A stretch of 64,000 nucleotides of DNA from [Scytonema hofmanni] UTEX 2349 (GCF_000582685.1 NZ_KK073768.1:96809-160808); one strand, 5' to 3'; numbered from the stretch's first letter, positions 7,874 through 17,430 are shown. A program made the numbers and translations. The notes: a model not told the origin generated them from the sequence alone.

Positions 7874-9304
7874 ATGGTGACTGTAATGCTGGGTAAAATG
7901 CTTGGTGGACGCTACCGAATTATTAAACATTTGGGAGCAGGTGCGTTTGGAGTTACTTTCGTCGCTGAAGATATGCAACGACCAGGAAATCCTCAGTGCG
8001 TTGTCAAGCAGTTTCAACCAAAAAACACAGACCCCCAAACCTTGCGGGAAGCACGACGGCTTTTTGACAATGAAGCCAAAATGCTAGAGAAGCTAGGAAA
8101 CCATGACCAAATCCCCCGTCTTTTAGCTCATTTAGAAGAAAACGAAGAATTTTATTTAGTTCAAGAGTTTATCGAAGGTCACGACCTGAGTCAAGAAGTG
8201 CTTTTACGTCAAAAACTGAGTGAAACTGTAGTAATTAAACTTTTACAAGATATTTTAGAAGTCTTAGCCTTCGTTCATCAGCACAAAATCATTCACCGAG
8301 ATATCAAACCATCAAACATCCGGCGGCGCAAAGATGGTAAAATTGTCTTGATTGACTTTGGTGCAGTCAAACAAATCAGTACCCAAATAGTTAATGCTCA
8401 AGGTCAAACGAGTTTTACAATTGCCATTGGTACTGTTGGTTACATGCCAAGCGAACAAGGTAGTTGTAACCCGCAATTGAGCAGCGATGTCTACGCAGTG
8501 GGAATGGTTGGTATCCAAGCACTTACAGGAATATACCCAACTTATTTACAAAAAGACTCTCAAACAGGTGAAATTATTTGGCGTCATCAAGCACAAGTAA
8601 GCCAAGAGTTAGCAGATATTTTAGATAAAATGGTGCGCTACGACTTTCGTCAGCGTTATCACTCAGCAACGGACGCACTGCAAACTTTAAACGAACTGTC
8701 AACACTACACAATCAAACGACGGTTACAGAAAAGCAGCAAAAGCGATCGCCTGGTAAATTAATGATAGGATTAGCGATCGCCGCAATACTTGCAATCATT
8801 ACTGCATATTTGTACTTTGATCCTTTCAAACCACCATTACCACCAGAAAATTTATTACCTTATGAAGATCCAAAGTCAAGGATAAAAATCAAATATCCGC
8901 AAAGCTGGGAAAAAATAGATATAGGCAATGTTGTAACTGAGGAGGTAGTTGTATTCGTGTCTCCTAAACAAAGTGATACAGACAAATTCCAAGAAAAACT
9001 AACCATCAGCGTTGAAGATTTTTCTGGAACATTACAAGACTTTAGCGATAGATCAACAAACCACATCACAAGACATCTAGTAAAAGCTGAAATTCAAAAG
9101 CCAAGGGAGACGATACTTGCAAACAAATCTGCACATCAATTAATTTATACTGGTCAAGATGGAGAAAATAAAGTAAAAAATATGCGACTTTTTACCTTAA
9201 GAGGTGACAAAGCATATATAGTTACTTACACAGCAGCAATAGATAATTACAACGACTTTATTCAAACAGCAGAAACAATGATTAAATCATTTGAAATTCA
9301 GTAG
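7874..9304 (+). CDS. Ser/Thr protein kinase with C-terminal PsbP/DcrB-like domain
   Basis: This is a Hanks-type kinase of 476 residues. The P-loop is GAGAFG (21-26), followed by the ATP lysine in VVKQF (Lys45), catalytic HRDIKPSN (141-148) and DFG (161-163). The activation segment ends GTVGYMPSEQ, the form usual in cyanobacterial kinases. A single membrane helix spans about 296-315. The extracytoplasmic part (PYEDPKSRIKIKYPQSW onward) looks like the PsbP/DcrB fold, a probable ligand or stress sensor. All catalytic residues are present. Start: ATG 7874; a second Met six codons in is also possible. No partner phosphatase is nearby. Confidence 0.88.
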   Translation: MVTVMLGKMLGGRYRIIKHLGAGAFGVTFVAEDMQRPGNPQCVVKQFQPKNTDPQTLREARRLFDNEAKMLEKLGNHDQIPRLLAHLEENEEFYLVQEFIEGHDLSQEVLLRQKLSETVVIKLLQDILEVLAFVHQHKIIHRDIKPSNIRRRKDGKIVLIDFGAVKQISTQIVNAQGQTSFTIAIGTVGYMPSEQGSCNPQLSSDVYAVGMVGIQALTGIYPTYLQKDSQTGEIIWRHQAQVSQELADILDKMVRYDFRQRYHSATDALQTLNELSTLHNQTTVTEKQQKRSPGKLMIGLAIAAILAIITAYLYFDPFKPPLPPENLLPYEDPKSRIKIKYPQSWEKIDIGNVVTEEVVVFVSPKQSDTDKFQEKLTISVEDFSGTLQDFSDRSTNHITRHLVKAEIQKPRETILANKSAHQLIYTGQDGENKVKNMRLFTLRGDKAYIVTYTAAIDNYNDFIQTAETMIKSFEIQ

Positions 9305-9497
9305 AGACGTTCCGATGGAACGTCTTTGGTTCCACACAGAACGTCTTTGCTCCATAATATACATGTTGCAGTCCTGCAACTATAGCAGTCCTAAATAAAA
9401 GAGGTAAAATTACATCTCTCTTTCTTCTTTCCTTCCTTTGCGTCCTTTGCGGTTCGTTTCCTAATCTATATTTTTCACAACTCAAATAGAATTGCAA
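9300..9497. repeat. Dispersed repeats after kinase gene
   Basis: The spacer begins with the palindrome GTAGAGACGTTCCGATGGAA at 9302, has a second half-copy (CAGAACGTCTTTG), a TATAGCAGTCCTAAATAAAA segment shared with 19134-19145 and 23149-23158, and a CCTTTGCGTCCTTTGCGGTT repeat. The first palindrome lies at the kinase stop codon and could act as a terminator. Confidence 0.55.
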
Positions 9498-10532
9498 CTA
9501 AACGCTCTGGGGATTCCCAATACTACCGCGATTATGTGGTTCCAGCAGAGACGACATATCAGGACCAGCAGGAATAATGCTACCAGGATTGAGGGGAAAA
9601 AGGTTCCCATAATAATCTTGCTTCACACTTTCCACATCGCAGGTATCAGCAATACCCGGAAGCTGATACATATCACGTAAATAAGCTCCCAAATTATGAT
9701 AATCTTGAATTCGGCGGCGATTACACTTAAACAAACCGTAATACGCACTATCAAAACGGAATAATGTTGTAAATAAACGAACATCCGCTAATGTAACGCG
9801 ATCGCCGCAAAGATATCGACTTGTTGAAAGTGCTACGTCAATTTCATCCAAAGCGGCAAACAATTCATCGCAAACTTGATTGTAAGCTTCTTGAGTTTGG
9901 GCAAAACCGCAACGATACACTCCGTTATTAACTGAGTGATAAATTTTCTCATTCCACCAGTCAATTTTTTCTTTTAATTGCTCTGGGTAAAGATTTAGTG
10001 TAGGATTTTTAGCAAAGTCGTTAAATTCAGAGTTCAGCATGATAATAATCTCTGCACTCTCATTGTTAACGATAGTTTTCGTTTCTTTATCCCACAACAC
10101 CGGAACTGTAGAGCGTCCGCTGTAATTTGGTGCCGCTAGCTCATACAATTGAGCAAGTGTGCGACAATTTTGTTCTTCAGAGTTGAACACCCAACCACCT
10201 TCGATTGGTGAAGGATAGACAACAGATACAGATATTACCTCTTCAAGTCCCTTAAGCGATCGCACTACCAAAGTTCGATGCGCCCAAGGGCAACTCATGC
10301 CAACATAAAGATGATAGCGTCCGGTTGCTGGTTGGTAAGAATTTCCATCTTCTTTGCCAACAAAGTTTCTAAACTCGCTCTTCGGACGAATATACTCACC
10401 CGACTGATTGCGGGGTGCGAGTTTCGACATCATTATATGCCAAAGAGTCGTCCAGACAAACTTTCCCAGCTTAATAATCAGCTTGGGGGGGAGAGATTTA
10501 CCCTTTTTCTTATTTAAATTTACGTCTTTCAT
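9498..10532 (-). CDS. Glutathionyl-hydroquinone reductase (GST, Xi class)
   Basis: This 344-residue cytosolic enzyme of the YqjG/ECM4 branch of glutathione transferases has the diagnostic MSCPWAHRT motif, with catalytic Cys81 at the start of a thioredoxin-like domain. VPVLWDKETKTIVNNESAEI then supplies the glutathione-binding Glu-Ser. The all-helical C-terminal half ends with RYLCGDRVTLADVRLF, the N-capping box of GSTs. The family reduces glutathionyl-hydroquinones to free hydroquinones, recycling quinones or clearing adducts. Length is normal. It is monocistronic, between two kinase genes. Start: ATG at 10532, the only one upstream of the conserved block with a plausible leader. Confidence 0.88.
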   Translation of the reverse strand: MKDVNLNKKKGKSLPPKLIIKLGKFVWTTLWHIMMSKLAPRNQSGEYIRPKSEFRNFVGKEDGNSYQPATGRYHLYVGMSCPWAHRTLVVRSLKGLEEVISVSVVYPSPIEGGWVFNSEEQNCRTLAQLYELAAPNYSGRSTVPVLWDKETKTIVNNESAEIIIMLNSEFNDFAKNPTLNLYPEQLKEKIDWWNEKIYHSVNNGVYRCGFAQTQEAYNQVCDELFAALDEIDVALSTSRYLCGDRVTLADVRLFTTLFRFDSAYYGLFKCNRRRIQDYHNLGAYLRDMYQLPGIADTCDVESVKQDYYGNLFPLNPGSIIPAGPDMSSLLEPHNRGSIGNPQSV

Positions 10533-10734
10533 ATCTATTAAAGCGCTGATTTTACTTCTTTATTGTAGTAAGCACTTCAGTGCTTTCTTTAAATCTTTCT
10601 TAAGCGTTGAAACGCTTACTACCAAAAAAGCCCGGATGCTTTTACGCAACCGGACATAAATTAGGTTAAATTAACCTACTGTTTCGGTAAACGCGAAAAA
10701 ATAAGCAAATCACATATATTAGAATCGTATATTT

Positions 10735-12171
10735 TTACTGTAGTTGCTGGAAATATATTTTATCAGACGGTGCATGTGGATCTTTACTAGCGAAGCCGCA
10801 ATACGCTCCCGGATTGACTTTTCCATAAGTTTTCAGGAAATTGAGACAACTGGTGCGATCGCTAAAAGTGCCTACATAAACTACAAATGAACGTTGATTT
10901 GACAGATTTGGATAATCTGGTATCCAAAACACTCCTGGCTGACCATAACCCGCTACTTGTAAAGTCTTAATTTGCTCAACCGCAGTTTGCAGATTTGGGA
11001 AGGTAGAATCTGCGATGAAATGAAAATAATTAGGCAGATTGGCACTGTTAATAATTGCTGATTCCGATGACGCTACTTGAGAACTTTTATTGGCTGATGG
11101 AAGTGATGAAGTATCCTCAATTTGTGGTTTTGTCAATAGCGAAGATGTAGCTTGTTTATATGTCGGAGGTTGAGGAGAATTTGTCAACAAAAGACCAATA
11201 ATTACAGATGCACCCATTACTCCACCTGCAACTAAAATACTGCTGGTAAAAATAGCGTTTTGTTTATTGCTTTTAACCGCAGACTGGGAAGTAACAGGAA
11301 TACTTTGGGAAGGCTGATGAAAAAAAATAGGTGTTTTTTGTGGAAGGGAATTTGTTATATTCTCTAAAGCATTCAGCATTGCTTTTGCACTGTGAAAGCG
11401 TTCCCTAACATCAAACCGAATTGCTTTATCTAATACCCCTGCAAAACTTGGACTGACAATTTCTCGATCCCAAATATTCTCGCTAGTGTAGGAGTCTGTT
11501 GCCAATTGTTCTGGCGTTTTTCCTGTCAGTAAATATATAGTTGTTAATCCCAAAGTATACAAGTCACTAGCAAAAACCGGACGTCCTGCTGCTTGTTCAT
11601 TTGGCATAAACCCTGTTGTACCGACGACCATAGAACTACTAATATTACCTTCAGAATTTACCACTGTTGCCATCGTTTCACGCACAGCGCCAAAATCAAT
11701 TAAAACTGGTTTGTTATCACTAGAGCGCAGAATGATATTGTCTGGCTTAATATCGCGATGGATAATACCTTTGCTATGCACATACTCCAGCACTTCTAAC
11801 AGACTGATTAAAATCGAGCGTACCTCACTTTCTCTTAAACAGCCGCTTTGTTTGACCTTTTGGCTTAGGGTTTGTCCGCTAATCCATTCTTGTACTAAGT
11901 AAAATTGATTGTCCTCTTGAAAGTATGCGTATAGTGTGGGAATTTGCTTGCTTACTCCTCCCAATTCTTCTAAAATAGCAGCTTCTCTTTGAAATCGTTT
12001 TTGCACTAACTGGTGAATATGAGGATCGTTGTTAATTGGTTTGAGTTGTTTAATTACACAAGTTCTTCCCGAAGGCATTTGCGTATCTTCGGCTAAAAAT
12101 GTTTCGCAAAATCCACCAGATCCAAGCATGTTGATAATGCGATAGCGATCGCTCAAAAATGTTTCTTTCAT
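10735..12171 (-). CDS. Ser/Thr protein kinase with C-terminal extracytoplasmic domain
   Basis: This is a second Hanks-type kinase, 478 residues. The glycine loop is GSGGFC (17-22), with VIKQL (Lys41), HRDIKPDN (138-145), DFG (159-161) and activation end GTTGFMPNEQ. A transmembrane helix at about 309-330 is followed by a Ser/Thr/Gln-rich linker. The C-terminal 95 residues (YFHFIADSTFPNL onward, with GVFWIPDYPN, VVYVGTF and CLNFL) have a repeat-of-strand pattern reminiscent of SPOR domains, which bind peptidoglycan. That assignment is tentative. The kinase core is complete. It has no close sequence relation to the 7874 kinase outside the catalytic motifs, so the two probably sense different things. 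Confidence 0.86.
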   Translation of the reverse strand: MKETFLSDRYRIINMLGSGGFCETFLAEDTQMPSGRTCVIKQLKPINNDPHIHQLVQKRFQREAAILEELGGVSKQIPTLYAYFQEDNQFYLVQEWISGQTLSQKVKQSGCLRESEVRSILISLLEVLEYVHSKGIIHRDIKPDNIILRSSDNKPVLIDFGAVRETMATVVNSEGNISSSMVVGTTGFMPNEQAAGRPVFASDLYTLGLTTIYLLTGKTPEQLATDSYTSENIWDREIVSPSFAGVLDKAIRFDVRERFHSAKAMLNALENITNSLPQKTPIFFHQPSQSIPVTSQSAVKSNKQNAIFTSSILVAGGVMGASVIIGLLLTNSPQPPTYKQATSSLLTKPQIEDTSSLPSANKSSQVASSESAIINSANLPNYFHFIADSTFPNLQTAVEQIKTLQVAGYGQPGVFWIPDYPNLSNQRSFVVYVGTFSDRTSCLNFLKTYGKVNPGAYCGFASKDPHAPSDKIYFQQLQ

Positions 12172-12968
12172 AAGTTTTTCTTAACTCAGATTTGCTTTAA
12201 ATTACACCGGATTGTTTAAAATGATACAATTTCTAGTTTTAACTTAGGGTTTAATTTGATTTTTACTTGATTTTTTTATGCCAATATTTATCTAATTTAT
12301 AGCTGAAAATCTTTGCTTCAATTACTATATTATACCACTAGAGAAATCTCATAAAACACTCAGATCGCGCCAATCAAGTATAGATAAATTCTCTTCTTAG
12401 CTAATTTTCTACTCCCTAGCCTGATAACTGGTTTTTGATTTAGAAAATTGAAAATTCTCGCAAAAAACAATAAAATGAAAGAGTCACTCTTTTATCTGAA
12501 ATTTTCTGGGGCAAATTTTGGGGAAAAAGCGGCTGTGCAAAAATAAATCAATAAAGAAAGAGTATCAATTGGGTAAGCACCTTTCTAGGGCAAAAAAAGA
12601 TAATAAGATATTTGCTTAAACTTAAGTTTTGCTTTCGGCACTGGGAGTGAGGCAGATGGTCTGGAAGTGATTTAGCTCCAAAGAAAGAACTATCTATGCC
12701 TTTGGAAGCAGATTTGGGGAACTGGAACCGCAGAAACATGCTTGTTATCATCTGGTGTCTTTTGCCGGAAGTCGGAATTACTTGATAAATACCTATCAGA
12801 AATAATAATATATACTCTTAACGAAGCGGCAAATGTATTTATTTGAAAAACTATTATAAAATAAGAATAAAAATTATGGAAGCCTGGATTGCTGATTACT
12901 AAAAAAAGTTAAAAAAGCAAAAAAAGTCAAATAAAACTTGATAAAATTATTTAGTTGAGGTTAAGTTA
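12172..12968. promoter_or_regulatory. Long AT-rich divergent intergenic region
   Basis: About 800 bp separate the divergent kinase and MHYT-receptor genes. No convincing protein gene is seen; the longest frames look random. The part 12480-12790 is less AT-rich and could hold a small RNA or a long leader of the receptor gene, but I recognise no known RNA motif. A GAGG ribosome-binding sequence lies about 8 bases before the ATG at 12969. Confidence 0.4.
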
Positions 12969-15662
12969 ATGCTGACGGCAGATGTGGCTATAAGTAGCAG
13001 CTACGACCCGCGTATAATATCGCTTTCGATAGCGATCGCCGTCCTAGCCGCATATACTGCTTTGGATTTGGCAGGACGGGTAACAACAGCCACATCTTTG
13101 GCAAAAACCGCCTGGTTGATAGGTGCGGCAATTGTCATGGGCATTGGTATTTGGTCGATGCACTTTGTCGGGATGTTGGCATTTAATCTACCGATACTGA
13201 TAACATATGACATGGCAACGGTGCTGTTGTCAATTATACCAGCGATTATTGCCTCCGCCGGAGCGCTTTTCTTAGGGAGTCGCCCAACTTTGAGCTTGTG
13301 GCAATTGATTATGGGCGGTATCCTGATGGGTATTGGCATCGCCTCAATGCACTACATCGGCATGTCCGCGATGCGGATGGAAGCAGACACAATGTATAAT
13401 CCATTGCTGTTTGCAGTTTCGATAGCGATCGCCATTAGTGCCTCAATTGTAACGTTATCTGTCGCCTTTCAACTACGCACGCAAAGCAGTACATCTGCCG
13501 GATTAGCAAAAATCTTGGGTGCGCTGATTATGGGATTGGCGATCGCTGGGATGCATTACACTGGCATGGCAGCAGCTAATTTTATACCTACTAATCCAAA
13601 AGCAATTGCAACCGGGATTCCCAAGGATTCCCTCACCTGGTTAGCTGTTACTATTGGTGTTGTCACCTTTGTAATTCTGGATTTTGCATTACTGATTTCA
13701 TTTTTTGATCGGCGATTGACACAACAAGTAAAGCTTTTAGAAAAGCAAGAAACAGAAGCCAGAGGTTCGCAACTATTTACGCTTATTACGCTGCAAATTA
13801 GGCGATCGCTCAAATCAGAAGATGTTCTTTACACCACCGTCAACGAAATTCGTCAAGCATTAAAATCAGACCGCGTAGTTATTTATCGCTTTCATCCTGA
13901 CTGGAGTGGCACCATAGTTGCTGAATCGGTAGCAGACGGCTGGATCAAAACCATCGGCAAAACGGTCTACGATCCCTTTAGAGAAGATTACATTGCAATG
14001 TACACAAGTGGTAAAGTCCGAGCTACCGACAACGTCAACGAAGCAGGTTATACAAATTGCCACTGCCAGATTCTGGAAGACTTTCAAATCAAAGCAAATT
14101 TAGTTGCACCGATTATTATTAACAATCAGCTAATCAGCATATTATGTGTCCACCAATGTTCTCAACCTCGGCATTGGCAAAAGTTTGAAATTGATTTAGT
14201 CGCACACTTAGCAATTCAAGTTGCGATCGCTTTAGATCAAGCGAGTCTTTTAAATGAGTTTAAGCAGTCGCAGAAAGTATTACAACTTCGCGATCGCGCC
14301 ATTGCCGCCGCTAGCAATGCTATTGTTATTACTGACCCACGAGCGATCGACAATCCGATTATTTTTTGCAATCCGGCATTTGAATCCATCACAGGTTATT
14401 CACCGGAAGAAGTGATTGGACGCAATTGTCGATTTTTGCAAGGACTCGACACAGATCCCGCAACTATTGAACAATTACGTCATGCAGTGCGTAACTCTTT
14501 AGAATGCCAGGTAGTAATTAAGAATTACCGCAAAAATGGAACACCATATTGGTCTGAATTAACGATTTCTCCAGTGCGAGATTCATTCGGACAAGTCATC
14601 AATTATATTGGTGTGCAAGCTGACATTACCCGACGCAAGCAAGCAGAAGAAGAATTAAAGCTAAGTCAACAAGCTTTGCAAAGCCAACTTTTAGAATTTC
14701 TCATCAACGTTAAAGAAGTATCGGGAGGTGATTTAACTGTGGGTGCAGAAAATATCGCCGGTGAAGTGGGGGTAGTAGCTGATGTTTTTAATACGATTAT
14801 TCACAACCTGCGGCAGATTGTCAATCAAGTAAAACTTGCTGCTTCTCAAGTAAATCTTTCCCTTGATGAAAACTCAGGTGTGATTCAACAATTGGCGAAT
14901 CAAGCTTTGACACAAGCCGAAGAAATTAATTACACCTTAGAAGAAGTAAATAAAATTAATTTATTTATTCAAACAGTAGCAGATAATGCCCACCAACTAT
15001 CAGAAATTGCCTACACCACTTCAGATACAGCAACAACAACCCAAGCCGCAATCGATAATACCGTAGAAAATATCTTGAATTTACAACAGACAGTAATAGA
15101 AAAAGTAAATAAAGTGAAGCGTCTGCGAGAATCTTCGCCAAAAATTTCCTTCGTTGTGTCGTTGCTTAAGCAAATTGTCTTGCAAACTAACTTGTTAGCC
15201 ATCAACACTAATATTGAAACTGCGCGGGTGAGCAAAGAAGGTCGAGGCTTTAAAATAGTGATAGAACAAATTGGTCAATTAGCAGCCCAATCACAAGAAG
15301 TGGCAAAAGAAGTTCAACAAATGCTAGAGAACATCGAAATGGAAACTAGCGAAGTCGTCAAAACTATAAAAATAGGAGCTAGGGAAGTGATAGAAAAAGC
15401 AAATATGATTAAAGATGTCCATAACCAGGGGCAGATTTTAGAAGTATCCCGGCAAATTCATGATTTAGCGCAGTCAATTAAAGGTGCAACCGGATCTCAG
15501 GCACAAAGTTCGAGTGCGATCGCTTTCTTGATGCACCATCTTCTCACAGCTTCAGAACACACTGCAAATTCATCTGACATGGTGTCTAAGTCTTTACAAG
15601 AAACACAACAAGTAACATTACAATTAGAAGACTCTGTGAATGCATTCAAAACTGATGCCTAA
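12969..15662 (+). CDS. MHYT-GAF-LOV-MCP membrane photoreceptor/chemoreceptor
   Basis: This 897-residue protein has a clear domain order. First is a seven-helix MHYT sensor with three motifs (MHFVGM 64-69, MHYIGM 127-132, MHYTGM 195-200), a proposed metal or gas sensor. Next is a GAF domain (about 270-430) whose Cys364-His365 (YTNCHCQ) sits where cyanobacteriochromes attach bilin. Then comes a PAS domain of LOV type (about 445-560) with GRNCRFLQG, adduct-forming Cys487. A HAMP-like linker (about 585-640) follows, then a methyl-accepting signalling coiled coil with the tip LQTNLLAINTNIETAR. It likely signals to CheW/CheA for photo- or chemotaxis. No che genes are nearby. Its stop overlaps the end of a convergent gene by 4 bases. 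Confidence 0.88.
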   Translation: MLTADVAISSSYDPRIISLSIAIAVLAAYTALDLAGRVTTATSLAKTAWLIGAAIVMGIGIWSMHFVGMLAFNLPILITYDMATVLLSIIPAIIASAGALFLGSRPTLSLWQLIMGGILMGIGIASMHYIGMSAMRMEADTMYNPLLFAVSIAIAISASIVTLSVAFQLRTQSSTSAGLAKILGALIMGLAIAGMHYTGMAAANFIPTNPKAIATGIPKDSLTWLAVTIGVVTFVILDFALLISFFDRRLTQQVKLLEKQETEARGSQLFTLITLQIRRSLKSEDVLYTTVNEIRQALKSDRVVIYRFHPDWSGTIVAESVADGWIKTIGKTVYDPFREDYIAMYTSGKVRATDNVNEAGYTNCHCQILEDFQIKANLVAPIIINNQLISILCVHQCSQPRHWQKFEIDLVAHLAIQVAIALDQASLLNEFKQSQKVLQLRDRAIAAASNAIVITDPRAIDNPIIFCNPAFESITGYSPEEVIGRNCRFLQGLDTDPATIEQLRHAVRNSLECQVVIKNYRKNGTPYWSELTISPVRDSFGQVINYIGVQADITRRKQAEEELKLSQQALQSQLLEFLINVKEVSGGDLTVGAENIAGEVGVVADVFNTIIHNLRQIVNQVKLAASQVNLSLDENSGVIQQLANQALTQAEEINYTLEEVNKINLFIQTVADNAHQLSEIAYTTSDTATTTQAAIDNTVENILNLQQTVIEKVNKVKRLRESSPKISFVVSLLKQIVLQTNLLAINTNIETARVSKEGRGFKIVIEQIGQLAAQSQEVAKEVQQMLENIEMETSEVVKTIKIGAREVIEKANMIKDVHNQGQILEVSRQIHDLAQSIKGATGSQAQSSSAIAFLMHHLLTASEHTANSSDMVSKSLQETQQVTLQLEDSVNAFKTDA

Positions 15663-16186
15663 AGTTCTTTCCGAACACCTTGAGTGGTTTGATTTTGCTG
15701 CGGTACTACCCTAATTTCCTGAGCAATAACCGCAGGTTTATTGATATACTTTTTATAGTATTTATCTTGCAAGTTCAAATTGTAATCCCGCTCAATTTTG
15801 GAAATATTCAATCTGCGAACCGGACCTGTAACTTCAACTTCTATATCTCTATCTGCGGGTAGATTAAAAGGCTCCCCAGAAGCATTCACAACTACAATCG
15901 GTTCACTGTCAAATAATTGCTTATCTTTAACTGTGAAAGAAGTTAGACCGATTTTATCCAGTGCTTTACTTTTTATGGTCACAGTTCTATACATAAATTC
16001 GTCTGGATTATAAGTAATTTCCGACGTGTTAACCAACTTGGAAACAGGAGTTGTTTCCGGTTGACTAAAATTGCATCCTCGAAAGATTGCTGTTAAAAGT
16101 GATAAAGCAATCAATACTCCTAAATCCCCAAATCCACGTTTAGAAATGCCCTTTGTATTAGTCTTAGTTTCTTTAGCTTTGCTCAT
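15659..16186 (-). CDS. Membrane-anchored hypothetical protein
   Basis: This 175-residue protein has one N-terminal membrane helix (about 22-40, GVLIALSLLTAIF, after a Lys-rich start), giving an N-in, C-out anchor. The rest reads as a small beta-rich domain (PDEFMYRTVTIKSKALDKIG, FTVKDKQLF, PIVVVNASGEP, DIEVEVTGPVRRLNI) resembling an OB-fold like those of extracytoplasmic DUF5666 or YdeI-type proteins. That comparison is weak. It converges on the receptor gene with a 4-base overlap of stop codons. I do not recognise a named family. Confidence 0.65.
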   Translation of the reverse strand: MSKAKETKTNTKGISKRGFGDLGVLIALSLLTAIFRGCNFSQPETTPVSKLVNTSEITYNPDEFMYRTVTIKSKALDKIGLTSFTVKDKQLFDSEPIVVVNASGEPFNLPADRDIEVEVTGPVRRLNISKIERDYNLNLQDKYYKKYINKPAVIAQEIRVVPQQNQTTQGVRKEL

Positions 16187-16305
16187 GATGACAAAATTCC
16201 AAAAGTTTCTTCTTCAACTGTTAGACTATTTCCGGATTAACCAAAATTGACAACCAAAGGTGTTTTATATTGGTTTGATGTTAAGTAATTTTGTAATTAA
16301 CTTAA

Positions 16306-16370
16306 CTTTTATAATTAATTTAATCTTCTATCTAATGGGATAAAATTCAAATGCTCTATCCCTGATGTGC
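16306..16370. repeat. 65-bp direct repeat, left copy
   Basis: These 65 bases are identical to 16487-16551. The right copy includes the last codons and stop of the LysR gene, so this left copy is a duplicate of the gene's 3' end. Together they bracket the palindromic insert 16371-16486. Confidence 0.85.
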
Positions 16371-16486
16371 CAATACGGTTCGGTTAAGCTAAAAAAACAA
16401 AAATTTGTAGGTTGGGTTGAGGAACGAAACCCAACATTTCCAAGGCTTTGTTGGGTTTCACTTCGTTCAACCCAACCTACAATTTC
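16371..16486. mobile_element. Palindromic insert between 65-bp direct repeats
   Basis: This 116-bp block starts with the IS-end-like CAATACGGTTCGGTTAAGC. It then has the long inverted repeat TGTAGGTTGGGTTGAGGAAC ... CGTTCAACCCAACCTACA, with a nested AACCCAACA/TGTTGGGTT pair. It has no coding capacity. Its position between perfect direct repeats indicates insertion or duplication in recent time. Confidence 0.6.
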
Positions 16487-16551
16487 CTTTTATAATTAAT
16501 TTAATCTTCTATCTAATGGGATAAAATTCAAATGCTCTATCCCTGATGTGC
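16487..16551. repeat. 65-bp direct repeat, right copy
   Basis: The identical partner of 16306-16370. It contains the stop codon and last codons of the LysR gene, so it is presumably the original sequence. Confidence 0.85.
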
Positions 16552-17430
16552 TATATCTTTGGTTACTGCAATGAACTCCCGCAAAATTATAGATGAATCA
16601 TCGCGTCGCCAAATCACAGCTAATTGTCGCGTTAAATTCTCTCCCTGAATTTCTCGGTAGACAACTCCCTTTCGGACTAAATTTTGAGCATTAGCGGGAA
16701 GCAATGCCACACCGACACCACCTGCAACTAAACTAAGTACAGTAATCATCCATGTTGCTTGTTGTACTACTTTTGGCGTAAATCCTACCTGCTGGCACAA
16801 ATTAATAATCTGACTGTATGAAGGTACCAAATCAGGTGGAGGTAACACAAAAGGTTCGTCAGCTAAAGCTTTAAGTGGAATTTTAGATTTCGCTGCCAAA
16901 GGATGTTGTTCAGGTAAAGCAATCACTAAAGATTCTTGTAAAATTGGCAAAAAACTTAAAGCAGTATCATTTTCATTTTCATTCGGTAGCCGATCAAAAC
17001 CAACATCAATTACACGCGATCGCAACTCTTGTATCTGCTGAAAAGAAGTTAGTTCGCGCAAAACCAACTCTACATCACCAAAACGCGATCGGAAAACTCG
17101 CAAAATATCTGGTAAAACACTATTAGCGATCGAGCTATTAGCCCCCACCACCAAGCGTCCAATTTCCCCAAGACTAGCTCTTTTTGTCGAAATTATTGCC
17201 CGTTCCACAGTCGCAAGCACTAAACGCGCTTCTGTCAACAAAACTTGTCCTGCCGCAGTTAATTGTAACGGGCGTTTTTTACGTTCAAACAGTTGCACTC
17301 CTAAATCAGCTTCTAGTGCCTGTATTTGCTGGCTTAAAGGTGGCTGGGCAATGTGTAAACGTTCCGCCGCACGCGTAAAGTTTAATTCTTCAGCCACAGC
17401 GATAAAGTAACGCAGATGTCGGAGTTCCAT
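16537..17430 (-). CDS. LysR-family transcriptional regulator
   Basis: This 297-residue LTTR is of normal length. The winged-helix N-terminus (MELRHLRYFIAVAEELNFT, then RAAERLHIAQPPLSQQIQAL as the recognition helix, residues about 19-45) is textbook, followed by a linker helix and the periplasmic-binding-like effector domain (GRLVVGANSS, PFVLPPPDLVPSY, GGVGVALLPA). The effector is unknown. It is divergent from the aspartoacylase gene with an inverted repeat in between (17444-17464), so it probably regulates itself and that gene. The last codons and stop lie inside the 65-bp direct repeat. Confidence 0.92.
   Translation of the reverse strand: MELRHLRYFIAVAEELNFTRAAERLHIAQPPLSQQIQALEADLGVQLFERKKRPLQLTAAGQVLLTEARLVLATVERAIISTKRASLGEIGRLVVGANSSIANSVLPDILRVFRSRFGDVELVLRELTSFQQIQELRSRVIDVGFDRLPNENENDTALSFLPILQESLVIALPEQHPLAAKSKIPLKALADEPFVLPPPDLVPSYSQIINLCQQVGFTPKVVQQATWMITVLSLVAGGVGVALLPANAQNLVRKGVVYREIQGENLTRQLAVIWRRDDSSIILREFIAVTKDIAHQG

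Noticed and set aside
12548..12751. Minus-strand 67-residue frame in the receptor promoter region
   Set aside because: No ribosome-binding site, an unlikely composition and no recognisable domain; it looks like chance in a long spacer.
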